The notes beneath the pieces are model-generated. The model ran no database searches. It saw only the letters and a program-made list of their open reading frames with translations, and had not been told where the DNA came from. From Stenotrophomonas rhizophila (GTDB lineage Bacteria; Pseudomonadota; Gammaproteobacteria; Xanthomonadales; Xanthomonadaceae), in the NCBI RefSeq assembly GCF_000661955.1, contig NZ_CP007597.1, forward strand, positions 1,171,605-1,235,604: 64,000 bases of DNA, written 5' to 3'. Position numbers and translations under genes: made by a program. Shown here piece after piece: positions 15,756-24,597 of the stretch. How positions within the stretch are numbered: position 1 is the stretch's first letter; each line of letters begins with the position of its first letter.

Positions 15756-18647
15756 ATGATCAACACTGCCACGCCGCGGCTGCGTGTGCGGCCCCTGGTG
15801 GCCGCGCTGCTGCTGTGCGGTGCGCTGCCGGCCACGGCGGCCGACAACCCGCAGGTCGCCAACGGCGTCCACCTGGATGTACCGCCGGGCACCTATACCT
15901 CCTCGACCGGGGAGGTGTTCCGCGCCTCCGGCAATGGCGGCTCGATCAGCGGGCGTGATTCGGTGCTGACCGCCACGGCGGAAGGAGGCACCGGGCGCGG
16001 CGTGGTGGCATTCGGCGCAGGCAGTTTGGTCACGTTGGACAACAGCGAGATCGTGGTGACGGGCGAGTCCGGTGTCGGGGTGGAAGCGGCCTCGGGCGGA
16101 GAAGTGCGCATTGCGGGCACACGCATCGAAATGCAGAAGCGGGGGTTCGGTGTCCTTATCGGCACCAACAGTACCGGCACCTTGACCGACAGCACGATCA
16201 TTCATGCCGGTGCGAACTTTGGGGTGCTGAATTCGGGCGCACTAACGCTGGTTCGGACAACCGTGCTGACCAGCGAACCGGGAAGCATCGGCATCAGCGC
16301 TGCGGGTGTGTCGACCGAACTGCAGGACAGCGTGGTGCGCACTATCGGGAACTTTGCCAATGCCCTGGCGATGAGCCAGGGCGTGACGGTGCAGATGGCC
16401 GGCACCACGTTGTCCACCTCCGGCAGTAACGCCGCGGCCGTGCTGGTGCGCAGCGGCGGGACGCTTGCGGTCAGCGGCGGGACGATAGCCACCGGTGGCG
16501 ACGATGCGGCGGGGATCCAGTCGCAGGTATTCGGTGGGGTTCCGGCCACCATCGGCCTGGACGGCGTGGCGATCACCACCTTCGGTGCCCGCTCCGCCGG
16601 CATCCAGCTCAACGGCGCGACTGCCCTGACCGTCACCGGCGGCAGCATCGACAGCGTGGCCTCGGCGGTGATCGCCGGTGCCGACAGCGCCACGTTCACC
16701 GGCACACGATTGACCTCCACCGGCGATGCGGCCTCGACGCTGCGCCTGACCGATGCCGCCGGTTCGTTCCAGTTGACCGATACCCAGCTGCGCGCGTCCG
16801 GTGCCGACAGCTGGGGCGCCGACATTGCCGGCCGGTTCGAGATGGCCGGTGGTCGCCTGGACAGCGTGCAGTACGGGGCGCTGCGCAGCGACGGCGGCGT
16901 GGTCGAGCTGTCGGCAGGGGCGCAGGTGAGTGGCGGCAACGGGCATCTGTTCGACCAGGCCAGTGCCGCGCCCACCACCTTGTCGATGCGCGGTGCGACG
17001 CAGGCCAGCGGGGATATCGGCTTCGTTCCCGGGACGCCATCGGGCAGCTTCGCCGCAGCGACCACGGTGGCCCTGGACAGCGGGGCGGTCTGGACCGGCG
17101 CGACCAGCGCCACCGTCACCGGGCTGTCCATCGCCGGCGGCAGCCGCTGGCAGCTCACCGCCGGTTCGGACGTGCAGGCACTGCGCGTGGACAACGCCAC
17201 GGTGGCTCTTTCCGATCCCGCCGCCGCGGGTTTCCACACCCTGCGGGTGGACGGCGACCTGGACGGTGGTGGCGGCACGTTCGCACTGCGTGCCCGGCTC
17301 GGCGCCGATGGTTCGCCCGGCGACCTGCTGCATGTGCGGGGCGATGTCCGCGGCCAGTTCGGTCTCCAGGTCGACAATGCCGGCGGCGCCGGCGGGTTGA
17401 CCGTGGAGGGCATCCGCCTGGTGCAGGTGGACGGCGCATCCACCGGCGGCTTCACCCTGGCCGGGCGCGCGGTGGCCGGGGCGTACGAGTATTTCCTGTT
17501 CCAGGGCCGGCCGACCGTTGCCGACGGTCACTGGTACCTGCGTTCGGTGTACGTGCCGCCGCCGGATCCGTGCACCGCCGATCCGAATGGGCCCGGCTGC
17601 ACCCCGCCGCCGGATCCTTGCACCGCCAACGCGTCCTTGCCGGGCTGCCCGCTGCCACCGGACCCGTGCACGGCCACTCCGGACCTGCCGGAGTGCCGCC
17701 CGCCGACGCCGATCTATCGCCCGGAACTGGCCGCCTACCTGGCCAACACCAGCGCGGCGATCGACCTGTTCCAGTACGCGCTGCACGGGCAGGCCGGCAT
17801 GGCGATGGGGCCGGCCGGCGCTGTGCCGGACCGCGGCGCGTGGGTACGCGCCGACGGCCGCCAGCGCAGGCTGCCGGGCGAAGTCGGCCAACTGTCCACC
17901 GCGCAGGAGTCCGCGGTGCTGCGCGCCGGCGTGGATCTGCTGGCCTCCGATGACGGGCGCGCGGCCGTCGGGGTGATGGCCGCCCACGGCGTGGCGACGG
18001 TGCAGGCGGCATCGCGGCTCACCGGCTACAACGCCCGCGGGCGGGTGCAGGGCGCCGCGGTCGGTGTCTATGCCAGCTGGGTACAGGCGACAGCGCAGCC
18101 CGGTGGTGCGTTCGCCAGCGGGTGGCTGCAGGCGGGGCGCTATCGCAACCGGGTCGATGGCCAGGCCATCGCGCCGGAGCGGTACGACACCCGCAGCTGG
18201 GCCGGGTCGGTGGAGGGCGGCTACCGCTGGCACCTGCCCATCTCGCCGGTCGCCGCGCTGGTGGTGGAACCGCGTGTGCAGGCCACCTATACCCAACTGC
18301 GTGGCGGCGACCACCGCGAAGCGAACGGCACCGTGGTGGCCGGATGGGACCAGGGCGTATGGCGCGGGCAAGCCGGTGTTCGGCTGGCCTGGCGGGACAC
18401 GGCCGGCCCGGTCCGGGTGCAGCCGTTCATCGGCGTCAGCGCCGTCCGCGACAGCCGCCCCACCACGCTGGCGCTGGACCAGGCGCGGTTTGCCTCGGCC
18501 CAGCCGCAGGACCGTTACCAGGTGCAACTGGGCGCCGAACTGGCCCTGGCCTCGGGCTGGAGCGGGACCGGCCTGCTGGTGTTGGAGCGTGGCGGCCACG
18601 GCTACCGGCAGCACTCGGGCGAGCTGGGGCTGCGCTACCGCTGGTAG
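15756..18647 (+). CDS. type V autotransporter with right-handed beta-helix passenger
   Basis: 963 aa from an ATG with GAGGAGGG eight bases upstream. Signal peptide 1-28 (ends ATAAD). The passenger (about 30-590) is built of short Gly/Ser/Thr-rich repeats with alternating Val/Ile, as in pertactin-like beta-helices. Next comes an unusual linker (about 603-660) with three repeats of PPDPCT, each closing on a second Cys about ten residues later. The translocator barrel starts near PIYRPELAAYLANTS and ends LGLRYRW with a terminal aromatic residue. No protease motif is visible; adhesion or autoaggregation is likely. Copies of its 3' end lie downstream at 27.7 and 30.8 kb. Confidence 0.93.
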   Translation: MINTATPRLRVRPLVAALLLCGALPATAADNPQVANGVHLDVPPGTYTSSTGEVFRASGNGGSISGRDSVLTATAEGGTGRGVVAFGAGSLVTLDNSEIVVTGESGVGVEAASGGEVRIAGTRIEMQKRGFGVLIGTNSTGTLTDSTIIHAGANFGVLNSGALTLVRTTVLTSEPGSIGISAAGVSTELQDSVVRTIGNFANALAMSQGVTVQMAGTTLSTSGSNAAAVLVRSGGTLAVSGGTIATGGDDAAGIQSQVFGGVPATIGLDGVAITTFGARSAGIQLNGATALTVTGGSIDSVASAVIAGADSATFTGTRLTSTGDAASTLRLTDAAGSFQLTDTQLRASGADSWGADIAGRFEMAGGRLDSVQYGALRSDGGVVELSAGAQVSGGNGHLFDQASAAPTTLSMRGATQASGDIGFVPGTPSGSFAAATTVALDSGAVWTGATSATVTGLSIAGGSRWQLTAGSDVQALRVDNATVALSDPAAAGFHTLRVDGDLDGGGGTFALRARLGADGSPGDLLHVRGDVRGQFGLQVDNAGGAGGLTVEGIRLVQVDGASTGGFTLAGRAVAGAYEYFLFQGRPTVADGHWYLRSVYVPPPDPCTADPNGPGCTPPPDPCTANASLPGCPLPPDPCTATPDLPECRPPTPIYRPELAAYLANTSAAIDLFQYALHGQAGMAMGPAGAVPDRGAWVRADGRQRRLPGEVGQLSTAQESAVLRAGVDLLASDDGRAAVGVMAAHGVATVQAASRLTGYNARGRVQGAAVGVYASWVQATAQPGGAFASGWLQAGRYRNRVDGQAIAPERYDTRSWAGSVEGGYRWHLPISPVAALVVEPRVQATYTQLRGGDHREANGTVVAGWDQGVWRGQAGVRLAWRDTAGPVRVQPFIGVSAVRDSRPTTLALDQARFASAQPQDRYQVQLGAELALASGWSGTGLLVLERGGHGYRQHSGELGLRYRW
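18483..18647 (+). repeat. autotransporter 3' end, parent copy of the dispersed tail repeat
   Basis: These last 165 bp of the autotransporter, encoding the final barrel strands, recur nearly identically at 30754-30919. The last ~40 bp and the DNA after the stop recur at 27698 onwards. The parent frame is intact. Confidence 0.9.
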
Positions 18648-19297
18648 CACCGGATGTGCTGCCGGCCGGAAAATCTTGGCGGCTGATGAGGGAAATCCCT
18701 GGATCGAACCGTAGCTTCCTTCAACGCCCTACGGCCATCTTCGGGCGTCGGTTATATGCAGTGGCAATGGTCCCGCTCATGGCTTCTTCTTCTGATTTCG
18801 CCACTCATCCCTGATGGGATCCTCACCTTCGTTCAAACCTGCTTCCGGGCCTGTTAAAGGGTAATCCGGATGCCCCAGAGAAAGCGATGTAACGAAAATT
18901 TTCACGTCGCCATTTCGCAAGAAATGGACTGCCATTTGAGAAGCTTCCGCATCATATTCTGGAACAGCCACTACCTTTTGCTTGAAGTTTTCCAGATCGT
19001 TGGTCCACTCAATTGCGACCTCATAACCAGGATGCCACCTGCCGGGGATTGACGTACAGCAACTGGTCTTGCCACCGCCCCGGTGGGCGTCAATGAAACC
19101 ATCCCCTCCACCCCCATCCAGAACAAACTGGACGATCGTGGTATCGGTATGGTTATAGCCGACCACACCCACAGAACTCATTTTTGAACCTGGCCTGCAA
19201 GCCACTGCCGTCAGGCTCACCAGGAGCAAAAGGCCCAGTAGTCCAATGGGTTTCAGGCGCATTCAAATTACTCCATTGTCGCGGTGCGAGTGCTGAG
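18608..19297. repeat. long direct repeat, left copy (autotransporter tail plus DUF3304 gene)
   Basis: About 690 bp, from the end of the autotransporter through the complete 161-aa lipoprotein gene and its start region, is repeated at 27698-28396 in the same orientation. Sequence identity is very high, including the shared string CTTCCTTCAACGCCCT. The copies are 9.1 kb apart. Confidence 0.88.
18777..19262 (-). CDS. DUF3304-like lipoprotein, copy 1
   Basis: 161 aa. A lipoprotein signal ends at VSLTAVAC, with C22 as the lipidated residue. The mature part has the pattern I associate with DUF3304: VGYNHTDTTIVQFVLDG, a CC pair (KTSCCTSIPGRWHPG), EVAIEWTND, VPEYD, VHFL and GHPDYPLTGPEAG. Function is unknown. 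A GGAG ribosome site precedes the ATG by 8 bp. The gene is distinctly less GC-rich than its neighbours, a sign of transfer. A 95% identical copy lies at 27876-28361 and a distant relative at 29251-29832. Its convergent placement at the end of the autotransporter is part of the duplicated unit. Confidence 0.82.
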   Translation of the reverse strand: MRLKPIGLLGLLLLVSLTAVACRPGSKMSSVGVVGYNHTDTTIVQFVLDGGGGDGFIDAHRGGGKTSCCTSIPGRWHPGYEVAIEWTNDLENFKQKVVAVPEYDAEASQMAVHFLRNGDVKIFVTSLSLGHPDYPLTGPEAGLNEGEDPIRDEWRNQKKKP

Positions 19298-19371
19298 CAC
19301 ATTGCAGCTGTCGTTAAGGCGGATGGATAAGGAGGAGCCCCGTGTCACGGTGCTGTCTGGTACTGGCGGAA

Positions 19372-19746
19372 CTACAACGACGCGGGCTCAGCGCCGTAGC
19401 GGTTCGGGCCGGTCGTTCCGGGCATCAGGGTAAGCGCCAGCAGGATCAATCCACCGATGTACGGAATCACCACCAAGAGGCAAAACCACCCGGAAATGTC
19501 GCTGTCGTGCAGACGACGAACGGTCACCGCAATGGACGGAACAAGGACCGCTAGTCCGAGTGCCGTCAACAGCGTCGCGTACAGTACCAGCAGAATTTCG
19601 CTCTGAATGGCGTAGCCGACATACATTGCCGCATATCCATTTGCCGCGACCAAGCACAGCATCAGGTAGAACATCCAATATTCCTTACGGCCGGAACGGC
19701 CCCGGAAATCGGCATAGCGCTTCAGCGCTAGAAACATCGAACTCAT
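19372..19746 (-). CDS. DUF805 membrane protein
   Basis: 124 aa from MSSMFLALKRYADFRGRSGR; a start three codons later is possible. The FRGRSGRKEYWMFYL opening, four transmembrane helices and the late motif VRRLHDSDISGWFCLL define DUF805. The proteins are small inner-membrane proteins of unknown function that are common in accessory regions and phage or transfer islands. No clear ribosome site is seen. Base composition is again lower in GC than the core genes nearby. Confidence 0.88.
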   Translation of the reverse strand: MSSMFLALKRYADFRGRSGRKEYWMFYLMLCLVAANGYAAMYVGYAIQSEILLVLYATLLTALGLAVLVPSIAVTVRRLHDSDISGWFCLLVVIPYIGGLILLALTLMPGTTGPNRYGAEPASL

Positions 19747-20066
19747 CTGAGAGGTAAATCCAAAGGAGGAGGAATGCGCTGCGGCACATCGGTATGTGGA
19801 CCGACGCACGCAAAGCGTGCCTGCATCCTAGGAAAGGGTGGAACGAAGCGCCATGCCACAAGTTGCATATGTGAAAAGGTCCGCGCTACGGCTATGGCCT
19901 ACTGCCCCTCCAAAACGGGATACGACTCCATCTCACACTCCTGCCGAATTGGACCAGTCCTTCCGCGCTACTACGGCCGCTCGATAAGGCGAGGACAGCG
20001 CCTCCTGCGAACCGGTCAATAGATTGCAGTTGATAGTCGGGCCCAGATCCGTCGGTGCGCCCGGAC
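19747..20066. other. intergenic DNA between the DUF805 gene and the IS remnant
   Basis: About 320 bp. Short open frames exist on both strands but none has coding character or a convincing start. It is probably decayed DNA around the old insertion. Confidence 0.5.
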
Positions 20067-20520
20067 TGAATCGCCCCGGCTTCTCTGTAGACACACCGAA
20101 GCCTCATTTTGATTGCTGCTTTTCGAGCTCTACCGGAGATAGCCCGTTGTTGTGCCCGTGCTGTCGTCTGGTGTTGTAGAACGTCTCGATGTAGTTGAAG
20201 ACGTCGGACTTTGCTTCCTCGCGAGCCACGTAGATCCGGCGCTTGATGTGCTCGCGTTTGAGAAGTTGGAAGAAGCTCTCGGCGACCGCGTTGTCGTGAC
20301 AGGTATGTCGCCGGCTCATGCTACTGACGAGTCCATGCGCTTTCAGGAAATCTTGCCAGTCGTGTCCAGTGAACTGCGTGCCTTGACCGGAATGCACTAG
20401 CAGCTCGGCGGGCGGCTTCCGTCGCCATACGGCCATCATCAAGGCTCGCAGCACCAGGTCGGCGTGCATCGTCGATTGCATCGCCCAACCTACGACCATT
20501 CCTGAAGGAAGATTCAGGAC
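20067..20520 (-). mobile_element. IS3-family insertion sequence remnant (right end)
   Basis: Holds the C-terminal ~135 codons of an IS3-type transposase OrfB (stop at 20104) and a likely right terminal inverted repeat at 20067-20095, starting TGAATCGCCCCGGCTTC. The protein reads GMVVGWAMQST, SSMSRRHTCHDNAVAESFF, then FYNTRRQHGHN, all typical of the rve_3 end. The second catalytic Asp of the HSDQG motif is replaced: VHSGQGTQF. The N-terminal integrase half, OrfA and the left end are missing, so it is dead. It abuts the small membrane-protein operon, only 17 bp away. Confidence 0.9.
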
Positions 20521-20537
20521 GGCAGCGGCGATCGGGG

Positions 20538-20882
20538 TTAACAGTGGCCCCGTGGCCGCAACAGCAACAGCGCAAGCATCGATCCGAGCGGAGGGCACAC
20601 CAAGGCCAGCAAACCCCAGGCAAGTGCGTTGCGATGGCTGCGATGTGCCGTGACGAGCAACGCGACGAGGTGCACCGCGCCGCCTGCCACGATGACGGGC
20701 AGGTGCAGCGCTACCGCGATTGAGGACGGGTAGAGCTGCCAGATCAGCAGCGCCGGGCCGATGGCGGCGGCTGCCAGCAAGTACGCGTTGAGTGCCCATT
20801 GATAGCTGCAGCCCGGGCATGCCCGGGCCTGCTGTTGTGGTGGTGCCAGGGGCGGCAGCGGCGGAGGTTGTCGGTCGCTCAT
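20538..20882 (-). CDS. small membrane protein with CPGC motif, type C, copy 2
   Basis: 114 aa from MSDRQPPPLPPLAPP. A proline-rich head is followed by RACPGCSYQWALNAYLLAA, then three transmembrane helices and the end LALVCPPLGSMLALLLLRPR. I do not recognise the family. The CPGC could bind metal or form a disulfide at the membrane edge. Its ATG overlaps the stop of the gene before it by four bases. A clear paralog is at 21612-22013 (CPGCSYRWALNAFLLAA). It is the last gene of a three-gene coupled set, with the IS remnant directly downstream. Confidence 0.72.
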   Translation of the reverse strand: MSDRQPPPLPPLAPPQQQARACPGCSYQWALNAYLLAAAAIGPALLIWQLYPSSIAVALHLPVIVAGGAVHLVALLVTAHRSHRNALAWGLLALVCPPLGSMLALLLLRPRGHC

Positions 20883-21181
20883 GCGAGAGTGAGTACAAGC
20901 AGGAGTACAAGCTCGGTGGCTCCGGCCAACGCCACGCCGCAGGCGAGCCCGCCAATACTGGCGCCTCGAGTGCCACACAAGTGACCAGCGACCAGCGCGG
21001 TGACAGGCAGTACCGTTGCCGCTGCAGCGGCGGTCCACCATGCCCAATAGTTGTGGAACATGAAGTCAGCCATTGTCAGTACCTCCACCGTGGCGTACGC
21101 GGCCATTCCGACGCCGGCCCAGATGGTCAGCGTGCACAGGGAGGCAGGGCTGTAGGCAGACCTTCCGCCACTGCACGTCAT
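20879..21181 (-). CDS. small membrane protein, type B
   Basis: 100 aa from MTCSGGRSAYSPASLCTLTI. Three hydrophobic helices (around 17-37, 50-70 and 75-98). No known domain. Its ATG shares one base with the stop of the preceding gene (TGATG) and its own stop overlaps the next ATG, so it sits in a tightly coupled operon. The first module (21.6-22.4 kb) has no counterpart of this gene. Confidence 0.65.
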   Translation of the reverse strand: MTCSGGRSAYSPASLCTLTIWAGVGMAAYATVEVLTMADFMFHNYWAWWTAAAAATVLPVTALVAGHLCGTRGASIGGLACGVALAGATELVLLLVLTLA

Positions 21182-21522
21182 CACGCAGCCCAGTCGGATA
21201 GGAGGGTGTATACGTACAGCACGATCCGGTAGCCCACCACGGCGACAGGGAGACTCACGAGTACACCGGAAAGCGAGGCGCCGAGCGTGTTGCGTGTGAT
21301 GCCCGTGATCAGGGCCGCCACTAGCAGAACGACGTAGCCTCCTGCCAATGTAGCCAACGCCAAGTAGGCGTAGCCAATGCCTCGGCCCGGGTCGGAGAAC
21401 GCCAGCGCGACGATGATCATCAGCAGAGGGCACGCGCTGCACCACGCAAAGAAATCAACCATTCCACCGCGGCGGCGTGGGGCAGGCAGGGCCATCGGGG
21501 ACGAGCTTGAACTGTTGGTCAT
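21181..21522 (-). CDS. small membrane protein with WCSAC motif, type A, copy 2
   Basis: 113 aa. After a Ser/Pro head comes MVDFFAWCSACPLLMII, then two further helices with AALITGITRNTLGASLSGVL. The paralog at 22104-22436 has MTDFIAWCSACTLLPLI and AAIITGIIRKTLLASLVGVL, so the WCSAC block and the ITGI-R-TL-ASL-GVL block are family signatures. Function unknown. It is the first gene of the coupled A-B-C operon. Confidence 0.7.
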   Translation of the reverse strand: MTNSSSSSPMALPAPRRRGGMVDFFAWCSACPLLMIIVALAFSDPGRGIGYAYLALATLAGGYVVLLVAALITGITRNTLGASLSGVLVSLPVAVVGYRIVLYVYTLLSDWAA

Positions 21523-21611
21523 AATTCAAATATCGCGGTGGCTGGTCTAGCGGGTGGATATGGCTTGCGAGAGAGCATCTGCGTCGATGATGCGGTCGGG
21601 GATGGCGTCGT

Positions 21612-22013
21612 TCAGCGGGGAACGTCCTGTGCGTTTGAGCACGTGTGGGGACAGCGAGGCCGCAGCAGCAACAGCGCAAGGATCGATCCGAACGGGGGGC
21701 ATAGCGTCGCCGCCAGCCCCCACAGAACCACGCTGCCAAGGCTGCCATGGCTGCGATACGCCGTGGCCACCAACATGACGACGTGCACGACGGCGCCTGT
21801 CATGATGACGGGCAAGTAGAGCGCCACCGCCACCGAGTCCGGGGCGATGTGTGCCAGCAACTGCGCCAGGCCACTGGCGACAGCGGCCAGCAGAAATGCG
21901 TTGAGTGCCCAGCGGTAGCTGCACCCTGGGCATGCCCGGGGGACGCCGCCGCTCTGCTGCGGTGACGTTGCGATGGGTGGTAACGGCGGAGGCCCTGCGA
22001 CTCTGTCATTCAT
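21612..22013 (-). CDS. small membrane protein with CPGC motif, type C, copy 1
   Basis: 133 aa from MNDRVAGPPPLPPIATSPQQ. Same plan as copy 2: proline-rich head, ACPGCSYRWALNAFLLAAV, helices, then LCPPFGSILALLLLRPR and a 12-residue tail with two extra Cys nearby. There is no good ribosome site; a GTG further upstream is an alternative start. It lies between the two type A genes, so the order A1-C1-A2-B2-C2 points to a tandem duplication with loss or gain of B. Confidence 0.7.
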   Translation of the reverse strand: MNDRVAGPPPLPPIATSPQQSGGVPRACPGCSYRWALNAFLLAAVASGLAQLLAHIAPDSVAVALYLPVIMTGAVVHVVMLVATAYRSHGSLGSVVLWGLAATLCPPFGSILALLLLRPRCPHTCSNAQDVPR

Positions 22014-22103
22014 GCGGGAGCCGCCAGCCGTCCTGCGCGTAGCCCAGATAGCGATCACGTTGGTGGATTCGGCGGGAGGACAACGTTACGTCAGCGCATT
22101 TCA

Positions 22104-22436
22104 TCATGTACCCCAGGCGTGCAGGCTCATCACGATGAGCAGGATCACCACCGCGATGGGATAGCTGATCAAGACACCCACCAGGGATGCTAGAAGTGTC
22201 TTGCGTATGATGCCCGTGATGATGGCCGCGAGTGTCAGTGCGATGTAACCGACGACCAATGCAAATGCTGATAGATAGTAGTAGCCAGCGGTGCCGTCGG
22301 TGACAGAAAACAGCAGTTCGGTGATGAGCGGGAGCAGGGTGCAGGCACTACACCAGGCAATGAAATCGGTCATTTTATGGCGGCGGGACGGGGCGGCTGC
22401 GGAAGTCGCGGAAGCGGGAAGGGGGGCGTGCGACAT
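22104..22436 (-). CDS. small membrane protein with WCSAC motif, type A, copy 1
   Basis: 110 aa from MSHAPLPASATSAAAPSRRH. Signature MTDFIAWCSACTLLPLI followed by helices and ITGIIRKTLLASLVGVL. Paralog of 21181-21522, most alike in those two blocks and divergent elsewhere. Function unknown. It begins the whole five-gene minus-strand set; no promoter could be pinned down in the 300 bp upstream. Confidence 0.7.
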   Translation of the reverse strand: MSHAPLPASATSAAAPSRRHKMTDFIAWCSACTLLPLITELLFSVTDGTAGYYYLSAFALVVGYIALTLAAIITGIIRKTLLASLVGVLISYPIAVVILLIVMSLHAWGT

Positions 22437-22733
22437 AAGGCACTGGCTCGCTTCTATGAAGACCGGATGTCCGGCAGGAAAGCCGAATCCTAGCGCCGAG
22501 CAGCGGCGACTTGAATGCAACAATTCTGAAATTCGTGGTGGAGGCGGTCTGTGCGACGGTCTGCGCACGCAAGCCAGTCTGCCACGGGGAGCACGGGGTC
22601 ACATGCGACAAAGGTTGCACCCGTCGCCAAGAGGTTTTGCAACCTTTTGTATTCTGGTGCGTCGTCTGTGCTCGCTACCATGCGTGCTTCTGTCCTGAGG
22701 GAATCACGTCCGGACGCTGCACTTGGAGTACTG
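22437..22733. other. divergent intergenic region
   Basis: 297 bp between the membrane-protein set and the exported protein gene. It probably carries both promoters. No RNA or repeat is recognised. Confidence 0.4.
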
Positions 22734-23819
22734 ATGCAATCCCACGTCTCCGTACGTTCCGTCCTTGCCACTGCTCTACTCCTACCGTGGCTGACGGTCG
22801 TGCCGAATGCCCTGGCCAACCTGCCTGAAGCCGAGCCCGGACCTGCGCTCGCCGCGGACCTGGTGGCCGTCATCGAATGCCGTGCAGATGCCGACGTGCA
22901 CGAGCGCATGGGCACGTTCGTACGTGCACTGGGCCCGCAGGGGTCGCCCGCTGGCTTCGGCCCGGGCGGGATGCCGGCGTGGACGAAAGCCGACTCGGGG
23001 AGTGCATTCCAGTCCGACTATCGCCTGTCGGCCCCCATTACCGTGTTCGGGCATGCGACGACGCGTGTGGCCCTGCAGGGAAACGTCTACGCGGCCGTGC
23101 TGGAGGGGGTGACGCTGCCGGCGTTCGCTGCGGCGCATGCGTTGGCGCCGGACGTGGAACGCCCGGGAATCGTCGCCCGCACGATCGCAATGGAAGGGCG
23201 GGGGAGCGGTTACGTGGAGCGTATGTCGCTGGAGGCTGCCTGGGTTGCCAGGGATCCTGGTGGCGTCCTGGCTGGTTGCGAGGTGCGCGTCTCGAATCGC
23301 TGGGACGCAGTCGCTGACGACGTGTCGTCGCCCGCGCGCGTAGCGGTGGACAAGGACCTAGGCAGTGTCCTCCAGCGCGTGCTGGTGTGTCGCGCGGGCT
23401 TCGCCGAGGCGAGGGAGGCACGCGGCGCGCTGAACCGGGCCCAGGCCGGTGCGACGCCGGTACAGGGCTGGCGGCCGGCGCGCGATGCCGATGGCAATGG
23501 GTACTGGGATGCGCCTGCAGGCTTCCGGGTGGATGGCCGCGCGGTGGCGCGCATCGTCGAATCCAATGGCCACCTGGCGGCGGTTCACCCAAGTGACGTG
23601 CCGGCTACCCTTGCCGGGCGGCTCGGCATGAACGAGGTCGAAGACGAGCACGGTGTGGCGATGTTCCTCGGTGAATTCGACCCGCACCTAGCGGAGGACG
23701 GGTGGTGGGAAACACGGACGCCGTTTGTACGCGGTCATGCCAGCGGCGGCGCACTTCGCGGCTGCGAGTACGTGGAGGAGTTCGCAGGTGAGCCCGAGGC
23801 AGATGCCAATGGCAACTGA
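22734..23819 (+). CDS. exported protein with two tandem copies of an unknown Cys-containing domain
   Basis: 361 aa from an ATG with GGAG six bases upstream. Signal peptide 1-28 (VVPNALAN). Two homologous halves follow. The first runs from LVAVIECRADADVHERM to GVLAGCEVRV; the second from VLQRVLVCRAGFAEARE to GALRGCEYVEEF. Each has an opening Cys-Arg, a central F-V-G-V element and a closing GC, so each domain probably has one disulfide. The next gene encodes a third, single copy. I know no family name. Its stop overlaps the start of that gene, so they are one operon. Confidence 0.72.
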   Translation: MQSHVSVRSVLATALLLPWLTVVPNALANLPEAEPGPALAADLVAVIECRADADVHERMGTFVRALGPQGSPAGFGPGGMPAWTKADSGSAFQSDYRLSAPITVFGHATTRVALQGNVYAAVLEGVTLPAFAAAHALAPDVERPGIVARTIAMEGRGSGYVERMSLEAAWVARDPGGVLAGCEVRVSNRWDAVADDVSSPARVAVDKDLGSVLQRVLVCRAGFAEAREARGALNRAQAGATPVQGWRPARDADGNGYWDAPAGFRVDGRAVARIVESNGHLAAVHPSDVPATLAGRLGMNEVEDEHGVAMFLGEFDPHLAEDGWWETRTPFVRGHASGGALRGCEYVEEFAGEPEADANGN

Positions 23820-24477
23820 CCACGCCGCATCCGCTGCAGGTTCTGCAGCACAGCGCCACCTTTGCTGGGCGGATGCACGTCGCATTGCGGTGGTGGCGAT
23901 CATCGCGCTGGCGACGGGCTGCACCTCGCTGGACGGGGCAGGTGGCGCGCGTCTCCCGGCGCAGCATGCCGTGCTTGACGACCTGGCGACGCTGATCGAA
24001 TGCAGGGGCGACGCAGGTGTCTATACGCGTGTATTGACAGCCTTGATCGCCACCATGGCTACGGGAGATGCGCCGACAATGCCCGGTGCCGGGCCTGTGT
24101 GGACCATTCGCAAAGGGGATGTGGGGCCGTATGTCATTGAACTCGAACTTTCCACATCGATCACTGTTGCCGGGCACCGCACGCGACACGTCGCCTTTCA
24201 ATCAGCCGGTGCAATGACCGGTGCTGTCGCTTACCTCGATGGCACCTCCCCGGCCAGGGTCGCGCACCAGCTGGGGCTCACCCACGAACCTGGGGAGCCC
24301 GATGAGGTCTGGTCGAAGGAGTTTGAACCCGCTGAGGGAGACGCCGGGATGCAGAACATATCCCTGCACGTGGACGCCGTGATGGAGCGCGACGATGAAG
24401 GGGAGGGGCGTGTCGTGCGCGGCCCTGTCATGGTCGCCTGCGTCGTGGATCCCAGCCCCGACGTTGGCTACGATTAA
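23803..24477 (+). CDS. lipoprotein with one copy of the same unknown domain
   Basis: 224 aa from MPMATDHAAS (or 222 aa from the ATG two codons later). An N-terminal stretch ends IIALATGC, a lipobox. The domain starts LATLIECRGDAGVYTRVL and ends GPVMVACVVDPS, matching both halves of the upstream protein. A GAGG site is just upstream, and the start overlaps the preceding stop, so translation is likely coupled. Envelope location and shared fold suggest the two proteins act together; the role is unknown. Confidence 0.7.
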   Translation: MPMATDHAASAAGSAAQRHLCWADARRIAVVAIIALATGCTSLDGAGGARLPAQHAVLDDLATLIECRGDAGVYTRVLTALIATMATGDAPTMPGAGPVWTIRKGDVGPYVIELELSTSITVAGHRTRHVAFQSAGAMTGAVAYLDGTSPARVAHQLGLTHEPGEPDEVWSKEFEPAEGDAGMQNISLHVDAVMERDDEGEGRVVRGPVMVACVVDPSPDVGYD

Positions 24478-24597
24478 TGCCGACACTGCGAGCCCTTGAA
24501 ACATCGGGCGTCGGCGTTTCGTCTTCCCGCTCACTAAAGGCGCCGCCGTCGTTCTGTTGGTGCAGGCCGGGGCCGGGCGCTACCATCCAGCGCCTGT

